Shown: positions 1 through 12,316 of the stretch, one piece after another
Position numbering within the stretch: position 1 is the first letter of the stretch
How the letters are laid out: each line of letters begins with the position of its first letter
DNA from: Allium sativum
Taxonomy: Eukaryota; Streptophyta; Magnoliopsida; Asparagales; Amaryllidaceae
Direction of reading: 5' to 3'
NCBI GenBank assembly: GCA_030737875.1
Contig: CM060924.1
Span: 145,012,197 to 145,076,196, forward strand
Length of the DNA: 64,000 nt
Made by a program: the position numbers and the translations under genes
The notes under the pieces: generated by a model
The model's database searches: none
What the model was told of the DNA's origin: nothing
The model's input: only the letters and a program-made list of their open reading frames with translations

Positions 1-1620
1 AGAATATTGACAATCAAAAACAAATAACCTTAAAACCATACTTAATATATAGTTTGTGATGTTGCAAGAGAAAAATAAATGATCAACATCCTCATTTATA
101 ATATTACAAAAATGAGATTTAACGTCAAAAAGGATATTCTTCCTCTTAAGAAACTCGACCGTATTAAGTTTCTTATGAGTGATTAACCACATTAGAAATT
201 TAGCTTTAGGAGGAGAATTAGATTTCCAAATAAACTTAAAAGGCCGAAATGAGATTCCCGAAAAATTTATAAAGTTATACATTGAATTAACCGAATAAAC
301 TTGACTTTTATCCATACCCCAACTAATGAAGTCCTCACACTCATCGATGTGATACAATGATAACTTAGTATAAAGTAGAGCTAATTGTCTTAGCAATTCC
401 CCTTCTAATATATTATCAAAAGAAAACTCCCATGGGGAATCCAAATCTCTTCTAAAGATATCTTTTATCAATGCATTTTTAAAACTACAATTATAAAAGA
501 GCTCCCTAAATTCAATTTTAAGTGGTAAACTAGAAATCCACCTATCTTGCCAAAAGTAAGTATTATTACCAGAATGAACAATCACCTTATATCCTAAGTT
601 AAAAAAGTCAAAGCACTTTAATACTGACTTCCAAAAGTAAGATAGTATATTATACCAACTACCACTAGATCCAACAATGAACTCTCCTCCTGAATAGTAA
701 AATTTAGATATAATAACTTTCCACGTTGTAGATACTACAGGAGACCTAAATTTCCACAGCCATTTGGCTAATAAGGAAGAGTTAAAATTAAATAAATTAA
801 TTATCCCCAAACCCCCATCTTTCTTAGTCTTACAACAAACCTCCCAATTTACTAAACATTTGAAACCCCTACAAATAGGATCTCTACCTCCACCCCATAG
901 ATAATTACATCTTATTCTATCAATCTTATCGATAACCCATTGAGGAAATCTATGTACTGACATCCAATACGTAGGTATGGCCGATAGTACTGAATTAACC
1001 AAAATTAATCAACCTGCTCTAGACAAGAATCTATTGTTCCATCTTGATAGTCTACTTTTAATCTTATCAATTATGACTAACCAATCCTCCTTCTTTAATT
1101 TTGACGGCCAAATCTTAAAACCTAAATAATCAAAAGGAAATTTCATGACAGAACAGTTTAAGGTGTTAACAACCATAGACTCAACATTATCAAAATCATT
1201 CATGACCATAACAGAACTCTTGTCAAAATTAATTCTAAGACCTGATAACATCTCAAAACAATAAAGTATAAACTTAAGAGCAATAATGTGTTTTGGTAGA
1301 TGAGAAGAAAATAATAAAGTATCATCCGCAAATTGGAGAACAGATAATTCATTGTTAAATTCATTATTACCCACATAACCCAAAACCCCTAATCTACCAC
1401 CTCGCTTAATGATTCTAGAAAAAACGTCAACCGCTAAATTAAATAGTAAAGGTGACAGGGGATCCCCCTGTCTAAGACCCCTCTTAGATTGGATCTTCTT
1501 TCCCACAACCACATTTACTACAATATTAGAACTACCCGACTTAAGTAAAAGCATTACCCAGTTAATCCACCTAACACTAAAGCCTCTAGCTAGACATACT
1601 TCACATATAATTTTAGTTAT
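1..1620 (-). pseudogene. L1-type LINE, reverse transcriptase and zinc-binding C-terminus, 5'-truncated
   Basis: On the minus strand the frame begins inside a non-LTR retrotransposon reverse transcriptase. The conserved block SKRGLRQGDPLSPLLF lies near 1430-1480 and the active-site motif FADD near 1321-1335. After an in-frame TGA at 1009-1011 the same frame continues (LILVNSVLSAIP, then GGLGIINL) into a zf-RVT-like region (KFLMWLITHKKLNT) near 100-200 and runs off the left edge. The stop replaces the arginine usual in the SRAGR motif, so a CGA to TGA change is likely. The endonuclease and the reverse-transcriptase N-terminus are absent, the usual outcome of incomplete target-primed reverse transcription. 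The 5' junction near 1620 falls inside an X-family LTR in the same orientation, so the LINE landed in that LTR. The 3' tail is outside the window. Confidence 0.88.
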
Positions 1621-3829
1621 ATTCATTATTTTAAAATATTATTTATTTTAAAATATTCTTTATTTCTGAATTGGAATCAGACTAAATCAATTACCATATA
1701 ATTTTAGTTATATGGATTTCATACATCGCATGTATACAACAATAATGATAAACAATCATCAAAATTTCGTACAACATCCAGAGTGCATTTTACAACTGTA
1801 AGCATTAAAATAAATAAATAACACTCATCAAATTTCGTACAACATCACAGCCTGTCAACCCATCGATTGACATACCACTAATTATTGGGATTAGTATATG
1901 GCAAATATCACACCAATACCCGTGTGGGATTTTTAAACAAATATTGATTATTATTTGTGCAGTTGAGCGATGTGTAAAAATTATTGTCCCAATCCATATC
2001 AGATAAATAGGTGTACATAAACAAACCGTCTTGATTTGTAAACGAATATTTATTCTAATTTCGTTTCATGATAATTTCATATAAATAATTTATATAAATA
2101 ATTTATATATATAACAATACCAATTCATTACAATCCCAATCACAATCCAAACAAACAATCAACTATGGTTTGTCTAGAAAAATAGTGTCAGGGGCTACTA
2201 AGCCCCTTTTGCACCCTATTATATAATAACTGTAAAGTAGTTTGGGTGAGAAGGAGTTCTCACTTTGGGTTCCACTCCATCAGTTTTAATCTGGCTATTT
2301 TAGCACCGCTTGATTCAAATTTTCCTCAAATTGTAACAAGCTCCAAATTGGACCCATTTAGTCTTGCTGTGAAGCTCTCATCTCCACGATCGCAATTGAG
2401 CTAGTTTCGCGCGATTTGGACATGTTATGAAGAAGTTATCATAGTTAATACATTGATTCTATTATCGAGATAGTTAAATAATGGTTAATTAATAATTAAA
2501 CCCCATTAATTACATCATTAACTTATCTTCCTTCTTCGTTACTCCTTCTGTAGCCGATAACCCAAAACGTCGCCCCCTTCCATCTCGGAGAGCGCGCCAC
2601 CCAGGCCATCAGCCTCCGATCAGACACCAGCACCCCATCGCCCTCCGCGTCGCGCATCAGTTCCGACCACCCACGTCGAGCTCGCGCCTCCCCTGCCTCA
2701 AAAACAGAACCCGAAGTCGTCCCTTTAGAGCTTCAATTTTGAACGAACCATGCAACGATGCTTCATCAAACCCATACTAAGTTAAAGATCAACTTTAGCT
2801 CTTGAATTCTTACACTTGACATTTTGTAAAATGTTTTGTGGATTTTGAGAATTTCTTGGATGAATTAGGAAGTGTTTTGATCGTCCATCAGGACTGGCGG
2901 CGCGCTGAAGTGATTAGGTTTGGGGGTATATAGAAATTTATTTTATTATTATTTTTAATTCCTATAAAATCAGTTTTTGCCACGAACTCCAAATCCAACC
3001 CAACAACTGTCGCCCCTAACTAAATTCCCCCATTTCGGACATAATGGGATATGTTTTGTAAGCCAATTCGACTGTTTCGATCTGTTTTCTTTAAATTAAA
3101 ATATAAATCAATATATATTGAATTTAAACGTACCTTTTAATTTACCTAGGCTACATACTGACTCCAAAAATTCTAAAAAAATAAATATAGCTATGTTCTG
3201 ACGATATGGTCCTAACAAAACTAATTTCACTGAATTTGGAGGCCGTTTGAAAAATGGTCATTTTCTAGTCGATTAAATTCAAACTGAAATTACCAAACGT
3301 GTTTAAAGTCACCACGCTCACATGTTAATTCCAAAAATTATGAAAATTGGAATATAGCAATAATTTATCATTTCGGATCCAAAAAAGTGGTTTCGTCAAA
3401 AATGGAGGTCATTTGCAAAATGGCTATTTTTAAGGGCAATGTATATTATAATATATATATATATATATATAATCCATAGCAACAATTTTCAATTTTAATC
3501 TGGACATAACTTTTTATCTCCGTTATGAAACCCGAATTTTCATATTCGTTAGAAAGACATAATTAAATAGATTCCAATGTTTTTGGTTTTACTAAAATCC
3601 GATTTATATTGAATTCTATACATTCAATTGAAAATTGAAAATTGAATTTTCAAACTATCGCGCCATTTCAGGCTCGTTTTATAATTAAAATGAATTTATA
3701 TGTTCTAACTTCGATTTAAATAAAATTTAGTCGTTATTATTTAAAATAAATTATTTTTAATATTCAAAGTCCATTAAAATAGATAAAATAAAAAAATTTA
3801 AATTGGTTTTGAAAATCTGGGTTGTTACA
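1621..3829 (-). mobile_element. X-family LTR fragment (copy C), interrupted by the LINE
   Basis: Read on the minus strand this starts TGTAACAACCC at 3829 and follows, with clear but diverged identity, the first part of the X-family LTRs at 30498 and 42036 on the plus strand. Shared landmarks are the TATTTTAATGGA block, the paired near-repeats at 3180-3290 and 3300-3430, and the GAATATTTTAAAATAA block at the left end. No coding region is present. A GC-rich stretch (about 2540-2720) interrupts otherwise AT-rich sequence, as in the other X copies. The LTR is cut at its left end by the LINE. Because the right neighbour looks like the 3' untranslated region of another element, copy C probably inserted there. 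TATCT at 3830-3834 would be one target duplication; the other lies outside the window. Confidence 0.7.
3443..3472. repeat. (AT)n microsatellite in X copy C
   Basis: A nearly pure AT dinucleotide run inside the LTR. Confidence 0.85.
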
Positions 3830-5746
3830 TATCTCTTTTTCCTAATGTTGGTTTTTGTGTTAAGAGGTCTATGTCAAAACTATCCATGTTGATGTGTAAT
3901 TCATTTAACACATTGATCTAATGAATGGAAGTTATGACTAGATTTGTCTCATGGTGCGGAAATTAATCTTTTGCTTAATCGATGACGTAACCATCATTTA
4001 GTGTCACATCATATTTGATTCAGCTTGTTGTTCTTGTGTGTTGACTCATGGAATTACATTCTGTAACTTCACCTATCCATTTTTTCTTAAAACAATATTA
4101 TATGGGTTTCCATGAGAAACAGTTTTGTGGTTGGTTTCTTTTCCCACCGCAAATTCTCTTTTGTAAGAGATGGTGATATGGGAACCTCCAACAACACCTG
4201 CAGTGTTTTTAACACGAGATTGAGTATTTTGCTACCATGACAGGATTAATCAAAAGATCATTAAAATGGTTTGAGCTCGAGCTGTAGAGTAAAACATCTC
4301 GTTGTTTATGACCATTGTTTTGAGGTTCTCAGTGTTGTTGTTTTATTATCGTCTTTGTTGTTTTCCCTTTCCAGCATTAGGTTCTTGGCTTTGTGGTGAT
4401 TCTTGCTTGTAACTGTTAGTGTTTGTTGTTAAAAATTGCACGATTTACATTAATGAGATTTCTATGTTTGAAAATATTTGTGTCATTCGCGCATACCCAT
4501 TTGAGTGAAATCTCATTTTTCTTATCTAATAACAATTGTCCTATAGCTGGAAAGAATAGAATTCTGTGTTAGATAAATTTTACCAAAGGACCGGTTTTGC
4601 ATTGTTTTCGTCAAGGTTATAAATAAATCACCGTTCCTTGTTAAGCTAAAATTTATTATGTTCTTTTGTGTGTGATTTCATTTTTCTCATTTTTGCGTGA
4701 TTGACTTCCTTTTTTGGCCAACATGTGACCTGAATCGTTTAAGTTTCTGCAAAATACATTTTGAAATTTTTGGTAATTGTTATTTGAAAAAAAAAATTAT
4801 CATTTACATTTTTACTGAATTACTTTCTTTTATTTTGGTTTGCGTGGAAATGCTGTACGACAACTTGCGCGTGTTAAAAACGTCTGTTCTACATTAAAAT
4901 ATACGATTTGAAAGGCGCAAAACGCACGTTACCAAAATTTTGAATTTTCATACGAATCTCATATGGAAAGAAAAAAGGTTTTGAAAAGAAATTTTCAAAA
5001 CAAACATGAGAAGTTTTTGAGTGGAAATTTATTTTTATGAAAAATTTTGATTTTTGGTCACATAAATAGCGTAAGGAAGATGTTTGAATGATTTATGTGC
5101 ACGTTCTAGTGGTGCAGTAGGCATGATGATACAATAAAAAAGATAATGACAACAAGGAAAAGGCTACTTTAGTCTTAGAAACATTGTTTTCATACCTTGT
5201 CAACTATGCGCGCGAGCCATTAATTAACTCACTTTACGTTTTAGAGCTCAATGTGAGTCTCCTTTACAGTTTACAAATGGAAATTTTTGGAGAATTTTTT
5301 GTAACTGAGATGAAAATTCTACTGTAGGGCGGGAAATGGAATATTCATAAATGGAAAAACATTAAAATTCGTTGCTTTGATTTCCTTTTTTCGATTTAGG
5401 AGAAGTGAATTAGGAAGCGATTAGATGCATGATGTTTTGATGGTAGGATTTGGATACAATAACTGGTTGCTTCACACTTTTATACGTAACTGTGTGAGGG
5501 TTATGAATGAAAAAGGATTTTTGAAATTATCATTCATATAGAAATTCCAGTATATTTAGGTTGTTTTGCATCATATTTTCAACAATATTTTAATTTTTTT
5601 AATGCATATAACTCGAGGGCGCCATTTTGAATAATATTGCATGCATGTTTTATGGTTGAAATGCATTGTGTACACTGGCACATATACACACGGTTGCAAA
5701 GTGGATGAACACAAATTGGTTATGTAGGATAGGACAGTATGTGTCC
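3830..5746 (+). mobile_element. Non-coding 3' internal remnant of a chromovirus-type element
   Basis: About 1.9 kb without a credible coding frame. It is assigned by position: its right end runs into a polypurine tract and then LTR1, so it is the 3' untranslated end of that element. No gag, protease, reverse transcriptase or integrase motif was found in any frame. The coding part would lie further left and is displaced by copy C and the LINE, or lost. Confidence 0.5.
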
Positions 5747-5780
5747 GAATTTCAGGACGATATTCCATTTAAGGGGGAAG
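5747..5780 (+). other. Pre-PPT hairpin and polypurine tract of LTR1
   Basis: A short imperfect inverted repeat (GAATTTC, loop AGGAC, GATATTC) is followed by the purine-rich AAGGGGGAAG directly against the LTR start TGTAACACCC. The same order (hairpin, TTTAAG, purines, LTR) occurs at 20402-20436 and 42000-42035. The polypurine tract primes plus-strand DNA synthesis in LTR retrotransposons. Confidence 0.65.
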
Positions 5781-6068
5781 TGTAACACCCTGTATTTTCT
5801 ATGAACATTAAAGTAACGAATTAAAGAATATTTGATTCTAAAAGTGGAAATTAGGGGAAGCGGGATTCACCATTGCGTTCGTCTCGGAATTCTGCTCGAG
5901 ATAGAGTCCGAGTTTGCATGAATCGGACTTCATATGAAGAAGTTATGGAGTTCAGAAGATTTCAAGTTTAAACGGAAATTAAATATAAATAATAATTAAA
6001 TCAAAAAGCAGTTCAATTTCAAAAATTCCGAGAGAAACGACTGGGCTGGAAAATTCCCGCCCATAGGG

Positions 6069-6156
6069 GTCGACTCCCCCTAGGGTGGGTCGACATAGGT
6101 GTCAACCCCCCAAGAGGGGTGTCGACTGGGGTGTCGACTCCCCTATAGGGGTCGAC
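6069..6156. repeat. GTCGAC palindrome cluster in LTR1 U3
   Basis: Five exact GTCGAC hexamers start at 6069, 6089, 6121, 6133 and 6151, plus one degenerate GTCAAC near 6101. Some are 12 bp apart. They lie roughly 150-235 bp upstream of the TATA box. Confidence 0.85.
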
Positions 6157-6302
6157 CCCCTTGGCTAGATCTGGACTGTTTTATCCAGTGACGTTTTCTG
6201 AGTCATTAGGGCTTATATGGTGACTTCCAGTTGGCTCTGTTTGGTCTGGATGGCTTTGATTTCTCCTAGGATGATCTAACGGCTCTCATTAATCTAAACT
6301 TC

Positions 6303-6311
6303 TATATAAAT
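6303..6311 (+). promoter_or_regulatory. TATA box of LTR1
   Basis: TATATAAAT followed by a CCC/AACC-rich stretch, at the same place relative to the GTCGAC cluster as in the other LTRs. Confidence 0.6.
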
Positions 6312-6677
6312 AACCCCAACCCTCAACCCTAAAACCTCATAAAAATTGTTCTCTGTAGCCACCAAGCTGTCCATGGCCAAACTAGCGTAGCCTCCATTTT
6401 TCTCTAAACAAAGAAGCAAGTTAGGAAGTCTCAAATCAAACCAAAACTAGAGAATCAGTAGTCTACATCAAAGGATAGCTTTTCAGTTTCAGAAATCAGA
6501 TCCCAGAAAACAAGATTTGTTCTTTTGTTTGTAATTTCAGTTATTCTTTAGATTTGAATGAATAAAAGTCATGACTTGTAATAAAGAGAAAATAGAACTG
6601 TGCCTAGTTGTAAGATAATCGTATTCTGATTCTGATATTACTTATGTCTACAAGGCTATTTGCGATTGATACAATCT

Positions 6678-6869
6678 ATCATGTTGTATCTTAATTTGGT
6701 GATGAATCTATCATGTTGTATTTTAATTTGGCGATGAATCTATCATGTTGTATCTTAATTTGGCGATAAGCCTATCATGTTGTATCTTAATTTGGTAATG
6801 AACCTATCATGTTATATATTAATTTGGTGATGAACCTATCATGTCGTATATAGATTTGGTGATTCTTTT
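6678..6869 (+). repeat. 32-bp tandem repeat, about six units, in LTR1
   Basis: Units start ATCATGTTGTAT and contain AATTTGG; six successive copies differ by a few bases each. Located downstream of the TATA box, in the transcribed part of the LTR. Confidence 0.85.
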
Positions 6870-7404
6870 ATGTTATGTTGTATGCAAGATCATAAGCTAA
6901 GTCATGTTCATATAAGCTTATATGTCTAGATCTACATGCCTATATGTTTAGATCTATATTAATTTGATCCAACTAAAATACAAGTTCACATCTACATGCT
7001 TAATTAAATTTGTGTAGTACTATGCCAAATTTATATCACACATGCTTAGTTGATCTGTACTGTTTTATGCCGTTGGAATGTTACATGTCCCTTTTGTTTT
7101 CTCTTTTTGTTTATGAGTTAGGCTAATTTTCGAGCCTAACATTCCATGTAATTTATGCGAACGATTAACGGGGGATACGTTGAGAAAAATATTAAATTAC
7201 ATGTTTTTGGCATAGGTTGGCTCATAATCATGAAAATGATCAATGGCATGAAAATGGTATAATTAGTATACCTAAGAATTATAGGCATAATTTAGAGTGA
7301 AAATGGGACATGACTTAAGTTGGAAACATTTGTGGATAATTTACATTTAAACGTAAATGGTAAATATGAAAATTAATGAGAAGACGCATATGCCTAACCC
7401 GAGG

Positions 7405-7477
7405 TTAGATTGAGTTACGATGTAAGACTGCCCGAAACCACCCGACACATCTAGCAACCGTAACAATACAGATCTAA
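7405..7477 (+). other. LTR stem-loop, LTR1 copy a
   Basis: Outer stem TTAGAT (7405-7410) with ATCTAA (7472-7477); inner stem GTTACG (7414-7419) with CGTAAC (7459-7464). The apical part contains AAGACTGCCCG and is shared with the other stem-loops listed here. Confidence 0.65.
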
Positions 7478-7515
7478 TGTGAGAGGTTAGCACATTATGC
7501 CCAAAAAGCCAGAGG

Positions 7516-7588
7516 TTAGATTGAATTGCGGTGTAAGACTACTTGGAACCGCCCGGCACATCCAGTGACCGCAAGAATACATATCTAA
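7516..7588 (+). other. LTR stem-loop, LTR1 copy b
   Basis: Outer stem TTAGAT (7516-7521) with ATCTAA (7583-7588); inner stem TTGCGGT (7526-7532) with ACCGCAA (7568-7574). The inner stem differs from copy a on both arms, keeping the pairing. Confidence 0.68.
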
Positions 7589-8720
7589 TGTGAGTGGTTG
7601 GTGCTTTAATGAATGAATTAAAGCTAAGACAGGCTAAGAATGGTAGGGTTGAGTTAATTAAGAAGCACTTAACCAATACAATATGTTAACTAAACTGATG
7701 GGTGGGGTTAGGTTAATTTGAGAACACTTAACCATTTTAACTTGTTGATTAGGAAAACCGTAGTATCGGGGACCCATTTCAGTAGTAACCCACATAGATG
7801 TATCATGGTTCCCTGAACATGGCAGGGTAGGGCAAGATTACTGGGCTGATTATAAGCGATCAAAATAATGGCGGGTGGTGCAGTAGTGTAGGTTCCAACG
7901 GAGTATGGGCATGCACGTACTCCAGCATGGACAAATCAGACACTGGACATCAGTAGTATACACTCTGCATCTTGAATTTGTGTCGAGTTGCCACCATAGG
8001 AATTGATACACCCCATAGTGGGACCAGCACTTGTATCTACAATCGAGCGGGCCCGAATGACACAAGCCATAAATGCATCCGAGTAGAAGCCGATCGATAA
8101 AGGGATCATTTTGTCATGAACACATGGTGCTAGTTGAAACACTTGTTAGTGGGTGTCGAGAAATAGAAATGAGTGCGATAGCATATTCAGTTTTATTGTT
8201 ATCTTATTTCTAAGTTATTGTCCTAGGTTCTGTTTATTCATGTCATGATCCTTTTACCTGTTTACATGCTAAATAATCACTGGACTTACCAGGCTTATGT
8301 ATGACCTGTTTTCTTTTGTCTTCTTGTCTTCCGTTTCCCCCCAGGTCCGCAGGGAGGGAATACTTCAACTTAGTCCAGACCTTTTCCAGCTTGAAGAGAG
8401 TACACGCATTACTTGGATTTTCTTTACTTGAGCTATGGCTGTGGTTACACTCTTAATTAGGGTTTATGCTGCTTTATTATTGTTTATGCTTCTTTATGTT
8501 TTAGTCAAGACAGAGGCTTTATTGTAGTGATTTTGGAAGTTGGTTTTTAAGACAGTTGTTGTAATGTTTTGACTGGACCACGTGCTTATGAAATAAAATT
8601 TCAGTTTTTCGCTGCTTATATGTATGTCTTGTAAATTATCTGTGTCTTTTACCTATAATACTCCACCAAAGTTAATGCATTCGCTTTGTGAGTGACCTGA
8701 ACGAAAGTGGGGTGTTTACA

Positions 8721-9101
8721 CTTGGTAGTTAGGGAGGGAATAGCTCAGCTTAGTTTGGACCGTTTCTCTTTCCAATCTCAAAGATAGTCGATGTATTGCT
8801 TTGGGCTCTCTTTACCACTGCTATGGCTGGCTCATGCTTTATTGGGGAATATCATTGTCCTTTTATCCTTCTTTATTTTTTTATACAAGACAGATGCTTT
8901 GTTCTAATGGATATTGGAAAAAAATCTTTGTACAAGCTGTTCTACCAAGCTGTTGTTTCATCAATGAAGTAAAGTTCTATTTATTTTCCGCTATTTAAAT
9001 TTTATCTGTTTTGTAATTTATCTTCTTTATACACTTATAACGCTCCACCGAAGTTAATGCTTTCCCTTTGTGAGTGACCTTAACGGAGGTAGGGTGTTTC
9101 A
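8721..9101 (+). mobile_element. Primer-site stub and partial LTR end
   Basis: CTTGGTA (8721-8727) matches the start of a primer-binding site. From 8728 the sequence (GGGAGGGAATA..., then CTCCACCGAAGTTAATGC, GTGAGTGACC and GGGTGTTTCA) is a diverged duplicate of the last 380 bp of LTR1 (from about 8350). The internal region and most of a downstream LTR have apparently been lost between the two. Confidence 0.65.
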
Positions 9102-9376
9102 GAAAGAGTGTAACAACCCGGAATTTTGACAATAAATTAGTTATTTAATTAGATTTGAAAAATAGGAATTTCTGCCAACAATGGAATTTGACTATGAATC
9201 TTTTACCATTGCGTTCATTTTGGAATTCTGGTCAACTTTCATGTTTGGAGTTTCGCGAGCGGAGTGCATATGAAAAAGTTACGGACGAAATACGAAAAAA
9301 GGACGGAAATAAATAAACGTAATATATATAATATATCTTATAACCAGCCCTCACTGGGCGAATTGTCCGAAGGGCG

Positions 9377-9403
9377 GTCGACACCCTAAGAGGAGTGGTC
9401 GAC
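9377..9403. repeat. GTCGAC pair in LTR3 U3
   Basis: Two GTCGAC hexamers 21 bp apart, upstream of the TATA box, as in the related LTRs. Confidence 0.75.
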
Positions 9404-9454
9404 CGCTTTGGGTCTAAGACGCCCAATGGCGGTTAGGTTAAGTGGGAGAAGTTT

Positions 9455-9464
9455 TATATAAAAT
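9455..9464 (+). promoter_or_regulatory. TATA box of LTR3
   Basis: TATATAAAAT about 55 bp downstream of the GTCGAC pair. Confidence 0.5.
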
Positions 9465-11037
9465 ATTTTGTAAACAGATGGATGTTTATTTAAATAAATC
9501 TAACGGTTCATGGCCAATTCCACTCCTGTCAATAAAGGAGTAAGTCCTCACTCTTTTGCACACAAATCTGTAGGCAATAGCGAAGCTCTGCCATTTCCTG
9601 TTCTCTTCAAATCAATTTCTTAATCAAAATATATATTCATATACAATCCATCAAATATAATTCACATAGATTTGAAAGGGATTATCAGATCCAAATGGAA
9701 AAGGGTGTGAATTGACATCTAAGCTATTTTTCATCAGATTCTCTCCTCTTTTCCTTTTTTTCTTGTGAGTCTACAGATCTGAAAGTGTCCCCTTTTTAGA
9801 TTAATTGTAGATTTGTAAGAATTTGGGAATTATAGGCCTAAAAGATTATTCAGATTTCAAATTTGGATGCTTTAAGATGAGTGGGAAATTTATATACAAA
9901 GTTACAATAACTTATTATCTCGTTTGTATTAGACCTTAAATATATGCCTAACATTTATCAGACCTGTTCATACCTTTTTAAAGCTAAAATGAGGCTTATC
10001 GGGTCTATTTATAAATGTTGTCAAAACTTAAGTATATATTTGTGGTTTGGAATAATATTATTTGTAGGCTTACTTAACTATTAAATTATTGTCTACAATT
10101 GTGTTTGAGAATATATTGTGGTTATTATAAAACACTATAAATTTGGAAATCAGTCCCATAAACAGTGTTAAGATGTAGTTATATTCCAGATTCTAATTTC
10201 AGTGTTAAATGGTGAATTATGTAATTTCGATTAAAAAGATACAATGTTGAATTATGTAATTTTGATTAAAAAGACATAAGCCTATTTATGTTCAATTTTA
10301 TTGGAGTTTAACTTAGTTATTGTGAATTGTGCATATTTGCTCTTTTTAAATAAAAAGACATCACTTAAAACCAATAAAAAATATGTCAAATATTGAAAAA
10401 GGGAAAATTTGTGTAAATTCATGCATAAATATAAATATATGTATTTATGAGTTGTTTACATACACTATTCCAAAACATACATAAATATATATTTCTTGTG
10501 GTTTGAAATATGTTTATTCCAATACAGAGGCATGATTTACAATAAATAGTTGACAAACTTTTTGTAAGATTTAGAACCTCATTTCAAGATTAAATACAAA
10601 AAGGAATGTTTGGTTATTAGTAGAACCAAATTATTTAACTTAATGCTAATAATAATAAAAGAAAATAACTACGCTAATTGCATTAAAATATAAATATAAA
10701 TATTAATATTAATACATTATCCGTCTAAATCTACGTAAATAACAAAATATGTATAATGTTAAATGTTTGAACAAATTTCATTTTATGGAATTATACATGT
10801 AAATGTAGCCTATAATTAATGAATATATTTGTGATGACTGTTGCAACAATTAGTATAATTGATTGTTATAGATAGAGCAATAAATAAAAAAGTAACTATT
10901 GTAACTATAATTGATTTAGGGGAAAATAAATTAAATTAGGTAGTTAAGCCCAACGAGTACAATTCCTAAATTGTTTAGTATTGTTGTTGTAAACCCCAAT
11001 TAGGAAATTTGAATTATAATCGCATTAAGACACCAGG

Positions 11038-11110
11038 TTAAGTTCAACTTGTGGTAGAAATCTACTTAGAACTGCCCGGCAAATCCAGCATCCACAAGTG
11101 GTCAGCTTAA
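11038..11110 (+). other. LTR stem-loop, LTR3 copy a
   Basis: Outer stem TTAAG with CTTAA; inner stem ACTTGTGG (11047-11054) with CCACAAGT (11092-11099), eight perfect pairs. Apical CTGCCCGGC is retained. Confidence 0.68.
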
Positions 11111-11155
11111 TGTGAGGGGTCTAATGCGTAAATATAACAGTACTAAGACACGAGG

Positions 11156-11228
11156 TTAAGTCCAACTTGAGGTAGAAGTCTGCCCGGAACCGCCTGGCAA
11201 ATCTAGCAACCACAAGTGGTCAACTTAA
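11156..11228 (+). other. LTR stem-loop, LTR3 copy b
   Basis: Outer stem TTAAGT (11156-11161) with ACTTAA (11223-11228); inner stem ACTTGAGG with CCACAAGT, one mismatch. Apical CTGCCCGGAACCGCC retained. Confidence 0.62.
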
Positions 11229-12316
11229 TGTGAGAGGCCTTGTGCATAAATATGTATGTATATACATATCCAACAGACAAAATAAAATAATCAAATAATT
11301 AGAAATGTTTGTTGGGGGTACAACAAATAGATATTTTGGGACTGAAAAAATATGGATATTCCATTGTTAATTAATGTCTTGGGAAAATTATGACTGTAGC
11401 ACATAAATGACATTAATTATAATCAATGGAAATAAATGATAATTAATGATAATTAATGTCTTAGGAAATTATGACCGTTAGGTTAATAATTGACATTAAT
11501 CATAGAATGTTGCCTTAGGAAAATATGAACATTATGGTCATAATTGGCAATAATCTTATTAAATAGAAATACTGAAATAAAAAGGGGATTAACGGGCATT
11601 GATTACCATTTTAAATACTAAGTCCAACAGGGAAGATATTTAAATAATTATCCTAGGCTAAAAGGGATACAACTTTCCTTATTTATACTATCTAATCAAA
11701 AATTCATAATTAAAAGAGAGTGAACTTAGTAGGTAAATAATGCTAGTTATTATTTACAATAGAAGCCCATAACTACAATTAATCGTGTACGTATGGTATT
11801 TCCGTAAAGAGAAACTAAACGGGTATAAATCAATAACGTAGGCTGCTTTAGGATTAAGGTCTTAAGTGGTTAGATCAATCTATAAAAAGGTATTAAGCGA
11901 TTGCATAGCCTGCCTCCCATATATGAAAGCATTAAAGGCTAATTGGGTGCGAACTTCATAATCTTCGCGTATAGTCCAGTTCCTGGGTCTTAAGTGGCTT
12001 GGGTCGAGGAGTCCACCTGGGAGTAGGTCTTCCAGTATTGTAACACCCCGAATTTTAGTTAATACTAAAATTCACTAATTACAGGATAAATAATCTCAGA
12101 CGTGGGAATTGGGGGTAACGGGCTGCGTTATTGCGTTCGTCTCGGAAAAATACGCGAAATAGAGTCCGAGTTTTCGAGAATCGGAGTCCGTATGGCCCGG
12201 TTATGGCCCAAAGAAGTTTGCAGAAAATTTAAAGCTAAAAACAGATTTAGAAATTTAAATTCAGGTTTCAAATTAGAACCAGCGGGGCCAGGCGGGAAGA
12301 TTCCCGCCCTGACCAT

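Larger units (their letters stand above)
5781..8720 (+). mobile_element. Chromovirus-type LTR (LTR1), 2.94 kb
   Basis: It begins TGTAACACCC and ends GGGGTGTTTACA. On the left it abuts a polypurine tract, as a 3' LTR should. On the right it abuts CTTGGTA, the first bases of a primer-binding site, as a 5' LTR should. Internal order: GTCGAC cluster, TATA box, leader, a 32-bp tandem array, two stem-loops, ACTTAACC/GGTTA motifs, and a 3' part with the CTCCACC...GTGAGTGACC block shared by all LTRs of this group. It is clearly related to, but far diverged from, the LTRs at 12039 and 20437. No functional coding frame. Confidence 0.8.
9109..12038 (+). mobile_element. Chromovirus-type LTR3, 5' portion
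   Basis: It starts TGTAACAACCCGG and carries the group's marks: the ATTGCGTTC block, GTCGAC hexamers at 9377 and 9398, a TATA box at 9455, AT-rich transcribed DNA, and two stem-loops near 11038-11228. It stops at 12038 where the full-length element inserted (AGTAT duplication) and resumes at 23711. The rejoined length is about 3.8 kb. No PBS or PPT is visible at its outer ends, so it is probably a solo LTR. 9102-9108 (GAAAGAG) separates it from the preceding fragment. The 9480-11000 stretch has no gene. Confidence 0.72.
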
